NCBI GenBank assembly: GCA_030613125.1
Contig: JAUWMO010000003.1
Location: 1-33,895 of the forward strand
DNA: 33,895 nt
DNA from: Bacteroidota bacterium
GTDB lineage: Bacteria; Bacteroidota; Bacteroidia; Bacteroidales; VadinHA17
Reading direction: 5' to 3'
Of this stretch, positions 31,508 through 33,895 are shown piece after piece. The translations under genes were made by a program, and so were the position numbers. The first letter of the stretch is position 1. Each line of letters starts with the position of its first letter. A model generated the notes under the pieces. That model saw only the letters and a list, made by a program, of their open reading frames with translations, did no database searches and was not told the origin of the DNA.

Positions 31508-32533
31508 ATGAAAGCATTAATTAAAAATTTTAAACGGATGAAGACAAGGCAATTTGGAAATACCGATTTAATGGTGAGTGAAGCAGGTTTCGGTGCATGG
31601 GCAATTGGTGGTCCGGCAATGGCAGGAGATATTGCGATTGGTTGGGGGAAAACTGATGATGACACATCAATAAAAGCTCTGAAAAAAGCAGCTGATCTGG
31701 GAGTTAACTTTTTCGACACTGCTGATTTTTACGGATTGGGACACTCTGAGGAACTGATTGGTAAAGTGTTTGGAAAAGGTCCTTCAATAATTGTTGCCAC
31801 AAAAGTTGGTCACAGATTAGCCTCAGATAATTCCATCTTTGTTGACTACTCAAAAAATTACATTCTGAGGGCCTGTGAAAAAAGTTTAAAAAGATTGAAA
31901 CGTGAATATCTTGACTATTACCAGCTTCATACTGCCAAGGTTCATGATCTTGAGAACAGTGAATGCATTGAGGCTATGGAAAGTTTAAAGAAACAGGGCA
32001 AAATCAGGTATTGGGGAGTCTCTCTGAATACTTATGATCCATATCCGGAAGCTGATTTTTTAATAAAAAATAGTATGGGGTCAGGATTTCAGATTGTGTT
32101 TAACATACTAAATCAAAGGGCAAGAAAATTATTGGATTCAGCATATCGAAATGAATTCGGAATAATTGCAAGAATGCCTCTTCAATTTGGTCTGCTTGCT
32201 AATAAATTCAGATTAGCTTCAAAATTTAGTAAAAATGATCACAGAGCATTCCGCTTGAACAAGAGAATATTAAAAAAAGTACTTCCTGAACTAAAAAAGA
32301 TATGGCCTGTAAAAGAACATTATAATATTACTCCTGTTTCACTGAGTTTAAGTTTCATCATGAGTTTCAAGGAAGTTTCCACTGTTATCCCAGGCATTAA
32401 AAATGCTGATCAGGCTTTTGAAAACGCAACAGGGATTACTGTTATCAAAGAGGAAGATAAGAGGTTTTTAGTTGATCTCTATGACCATAAACTGTGGAAA
32501 CTGGTTGAATTCCTGGAAAAAGAAGAGATTTGA
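31508..32533 (+). CDS. Aldo/keto reductase (cytoplasmic)
   Basis: A protein of 341 aa from the first ATG, or 331 aa from the ATG at 31538 (MKTRQFGNTDLMVSEAG), which is the usual beginning of this family and the more likely start. The tetrad is complete in first-ATG numbering: Asp70 and Tyr75 in NFFDTADFYG, Lys99 in VATKVG and His141 in YYQLHT. The C-terminal part (VSTVIPGIKNADQAFEN) is the NADP-binding end of the barrel. No export signal is seen, unlike the reductase at 23667, so the two act in different compartments. Substrate unknown. The first ATG lies just behind a MITE-like element and lacks a ribosome-binding site. Confidence 0.9.
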   Translation: MKALIKNFKRMKTRQFGNTDLMVSEAGFGAWAIGGPAMAGDIAIGWGKTDDDTSIKALKKAADLGVNFFDTADFYGLGHSEELIGKVFGKGPSIIVATKVGHRLASDNSIFVDYSKNYILRACEKSLKRLKREYLDYYQLHTAKVHDLENSECIEAMESLKKQGKIRYWGVSLNTYDPYPEADFLIKNSMGSGFQIVFNILNQRARKLLDSAYRNEFGIIARMPLQFGLLANKFRLASKFSKNDHRAFRLNKRILKKVLPELKKIWPVKEHYNITPVSLSLSFIMSFKEVSTVIPGIKNADQAFENATGITVIKEEDKRFLVDLYDHKLWKLVEFLEKEEI

Positions 32534-32564
32534 ATACTCCCGAAAAATCCTCCTGCTTTCTTTT

Positions 32565-33752
32565 CTATTCAACATACAATACAAGCCCTTTCATATATTC
32601 TCCTTCCGGATGGTAAATACTCACAGGATGATCAGCTGGCTGGCTCAGATTATGCAGGATCCGAACTGACCTCCCCGTATTGGCTGCAGCAACAAATACT
32701 GATTTCCTGAAATTTTCCCTGCTTACTACCTGAGAGCATGAAAAAGTAAACAGGAAACCTCCGGGACGGATGGAATTTATGGCTTTTGCATTTAACCTTT
32801 TGTAGCCCTGTAATGCCTGATGCAATACATTTTGATGTTTTGCAAAAGCCGGAGGATCCAGTATTATCAAATCATATTTGTTATCCGATTCATCCAGATA
32901 TTTAAAGGCATCGGCAGTAAAAGCCTTATGGCGGGATGAACCCGGAAAGTTTAATTCCACATTTGTCTCTGCCAGTTTAATAGCTGAAGCAGAACTATCA
33001 ACTGTATGTACAAGATTGGCATCTCCCCTGAGTGCATATACAGAAAACCCTCCTGAATAACCAAACATATTCAAAACTTTTCTATCAATGGAATATTCTT
33101 GTACCAATTTCCTGTTTTCTCTCTGATCAATATAAAAACCTGTCTTTTGACCTGATTCACAATCAATTTTAAAGATATTACCGTACTCTTTTACAGGTTT
33201 TATACTCTCTTTTCCAAATACCCATCCATCAAGAGGTTCAACAGGTGCTTTATAGGGAAGGGTTTTCTGGCTTTTATCATAAATGGAAAGCAATTTTTTC
33301 CCTATGATTTCAGAAAAAATGTCAAACAGGATATCCCTTATAAGATACATACCAACAGAATGAAACTGGACTACCAGAGTACCATCATAATAATCTGCAA
33401 TCAATCCCGGCATTCCGTCTCCTTCTGCATTTACAATACGGTAAACATTTGTTGACGCCGAGTTTGCCAGTCCAATAATTTGCCGGTATTTAAAAGATTC
33501 GGCAATTTTAATGTACCAGAATTCCCTGTCCGGTTCCTTATCTTCAAAAGACAAAACTCTTACTGCAATAGATCCGACCTGATAATGGCCCATGGCCAGA
33601 AATTCCCCTTTATTATCAAAGACTTTCACAATGTCACCATCTTTGGGGTTTCCAATCATTTTTTTTATAGCTCCTGAAAAAATCCAGGGATGATATCTCC
33701 GTAGTGACTGATCTTTTCCTGATTTCAGGATAACCTGCTTAAGATAGGGCAT
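32565..33752 (-). CDS. rlmI: Class I rRNA large-subunit cytosine-C5 methyltransferase, RlmI type
   Basis: A 395-aa SAM-dependent methyltransferase with an N-terminal PUA domain (about 1-75, LRRYHPWIFSGAIKK and GDIVKVFDNKGEFLAMG), a central segment (GMPGLIADYYDG) and a C-terminal Rossmann fold. Motif I is LNMFGYSGGFSVYA (227-240), motif IV is LDPPAFAK (298-305), and SCS (338-340) follows in FTFSCSQVV with a Cys that could serve in m5C catalysis. In E. coli the homologue methylates C1962 of 23S rRNA. The start lies inside the stop region of the upstream gene (14-bp overlap), so the two genes are probably transcribed and translated together. Confidence 0.92.
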   Translation of the reverse strand: MPYLKQVILKSGKDQSLRRYHPWIFSGAIKKMIGNPKDGDIVKVFDNKGEFLAMGHYQVGSIAVRVLSFEDKEPDREFWYIKIAESFKYRQIIGLANSASTNVYRIVNAEGDGMPGLIADYYDGTLVVQFHSVGMYLIRDILFDIFSEIIGKKLLSIYDKSQKTLPYKAPVEPLDGWVFGKESIKPVKEYGNIFKIDCESGQKTGFYIDQRENRKLVQEYSIDRKVLNMFGYSGGFSVYALRGDANLVHTVDSSASAIKLAETNVELNFPGSSRHKAFTADAFKYLDESDNKYDLIILDPPAFAKHQNVLHQALQGYKRLNAKAINSIRPGGFLFTFSCSQVVSRENFRKSVFVAAANTGRSVRILHNLSQPADHPVSIYHPEGEYMKGLVLYVE

Positions 33753-33895
33753 ATCTTAAGTTTAGAAGTTGATTGTAAATTTCATAACAGGCCCAGGCAT
33801 CAGTGGCAGCATAATTTAGCTGTTGGGGAATGAGTTTGACAGACTCCCAATTTGACAGTTGTTGTGACTTCGAAATTTTGAATTTCAGAATATTA
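33739..33895 (-). CDS. 3'-5' exonuclease (DEDDy, RNase D-like), C-terminal end only
   Basis: The gene enters from the right edge; 51 residues and the stop (33739-33741) are visible. The end includes KSQQLSNWES, then LIPQQLNYAATDAWACYEIY. The pattern 'sNWe...Lt..Q..YAAtDAwac..iy' is the last exonuclease motif of RNase D-type DEDDy enzymes, with Tyr and Asp in YAATD as the catalytic pair. The protein would degrade RNA or DNA from the 3' end. Its stop lies 14 bp inside the rlmI-like gene, a coupled arrangement consistent with an RNA-related pair. Confidence 0.8.
   Translation of the reverse strand, partial: NILKFKISKSQQLSNWESVKLIPQQLNYAATDAWACYEIYNQLLNLRYALS

Overview
The window looks like AT-rich chromosomal DNA of a Bacteroidota bacterium, probably a polysaccharide degrader of the Bacteroidales/Marinilabiliales type. 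The grounds are the protein families (secreted heparinase II/III-type lyases, a GH2 lipoprotein, a sulfatase remnant, CreD with its winged-helix regulator), the many Sec, Tat and lipoprotein export signals, a TAnnTTTG-type promoter box with an upstream TTG, and many short palindromic repeats between genes. No rRNA or tRNA was seen, and no SusC/SusD pair lies in the window, so any outer-membrane transporter of this locus would be outside it.

Region 1 (1-18.3 kb) is a carbohydrate-processing island. A truncated lipoprotein gene starts it on the minus strand. Six plus-strand genes follow with gaps of 38-126 bp: a secreted right-handed beta-helix protein, two large secreted proteins of unknown family (888 and 606 aa), a Tat-exported GH109-like Gfo/Idh/MocA protein, a DUF4962/heparinase II/III lipoprotein, and a DegT-type PLP aminotransferase that itself carries a Tat signal. 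After them lies the C-terminal third to half of a sulfatase, broken by an in-frame stop and followed by a cluster of hairpins. On the minus strand are a second heparinase II/III-type lyase and a GH2 lipoprotein. Together they suggest extracytoplasmic breakdown of an acidic, possibly once-sulfated polysaccharide. The oxidoreductase and the aminotransferase would act on sugars in the periplasm, which is unusual chemistry for that place.

Region 2 (18.4-24.6 kb) holds an MNT nucleotidyltransferase/HEPN gene pair behind a recognisable promoter, MutS2 on the minus strand, a complete insertion sequence (1635 bp, perfect 13-bp ends, 10-bp target duplication), and a Tat-exported aldo/keto reductase whose upstream region the IS has entered.

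Region 3 (24.6-27.9 kb) is a three-gene envelope module: a multi-span membrane protein, a winged-helix regulator and CreD. Near-identical palindromes (ACTTTGTA-N-TACAAAGT type) lie upstream of the first and third genes and are good candidates for the regulator's operators. Two copies of a ~110-bp repeat bracket the regulator and creD, and a five-copy 11-bp tandem repeat lies just before them.

Region 4 (27.9-33.9 kb) is mostly housekeeping: oligopeptidase B as a lipoprotein, a small outer-membrane barrel candidate, a possible transporter fragment, a MITE-like element abutting a second aldo/keto reductase, an RlmI-type rRNA methyltransferase, and the C-terminal end of a DEDDy 3'-5' exonuclease that overlaps the methyltransferase start by 14 bp.
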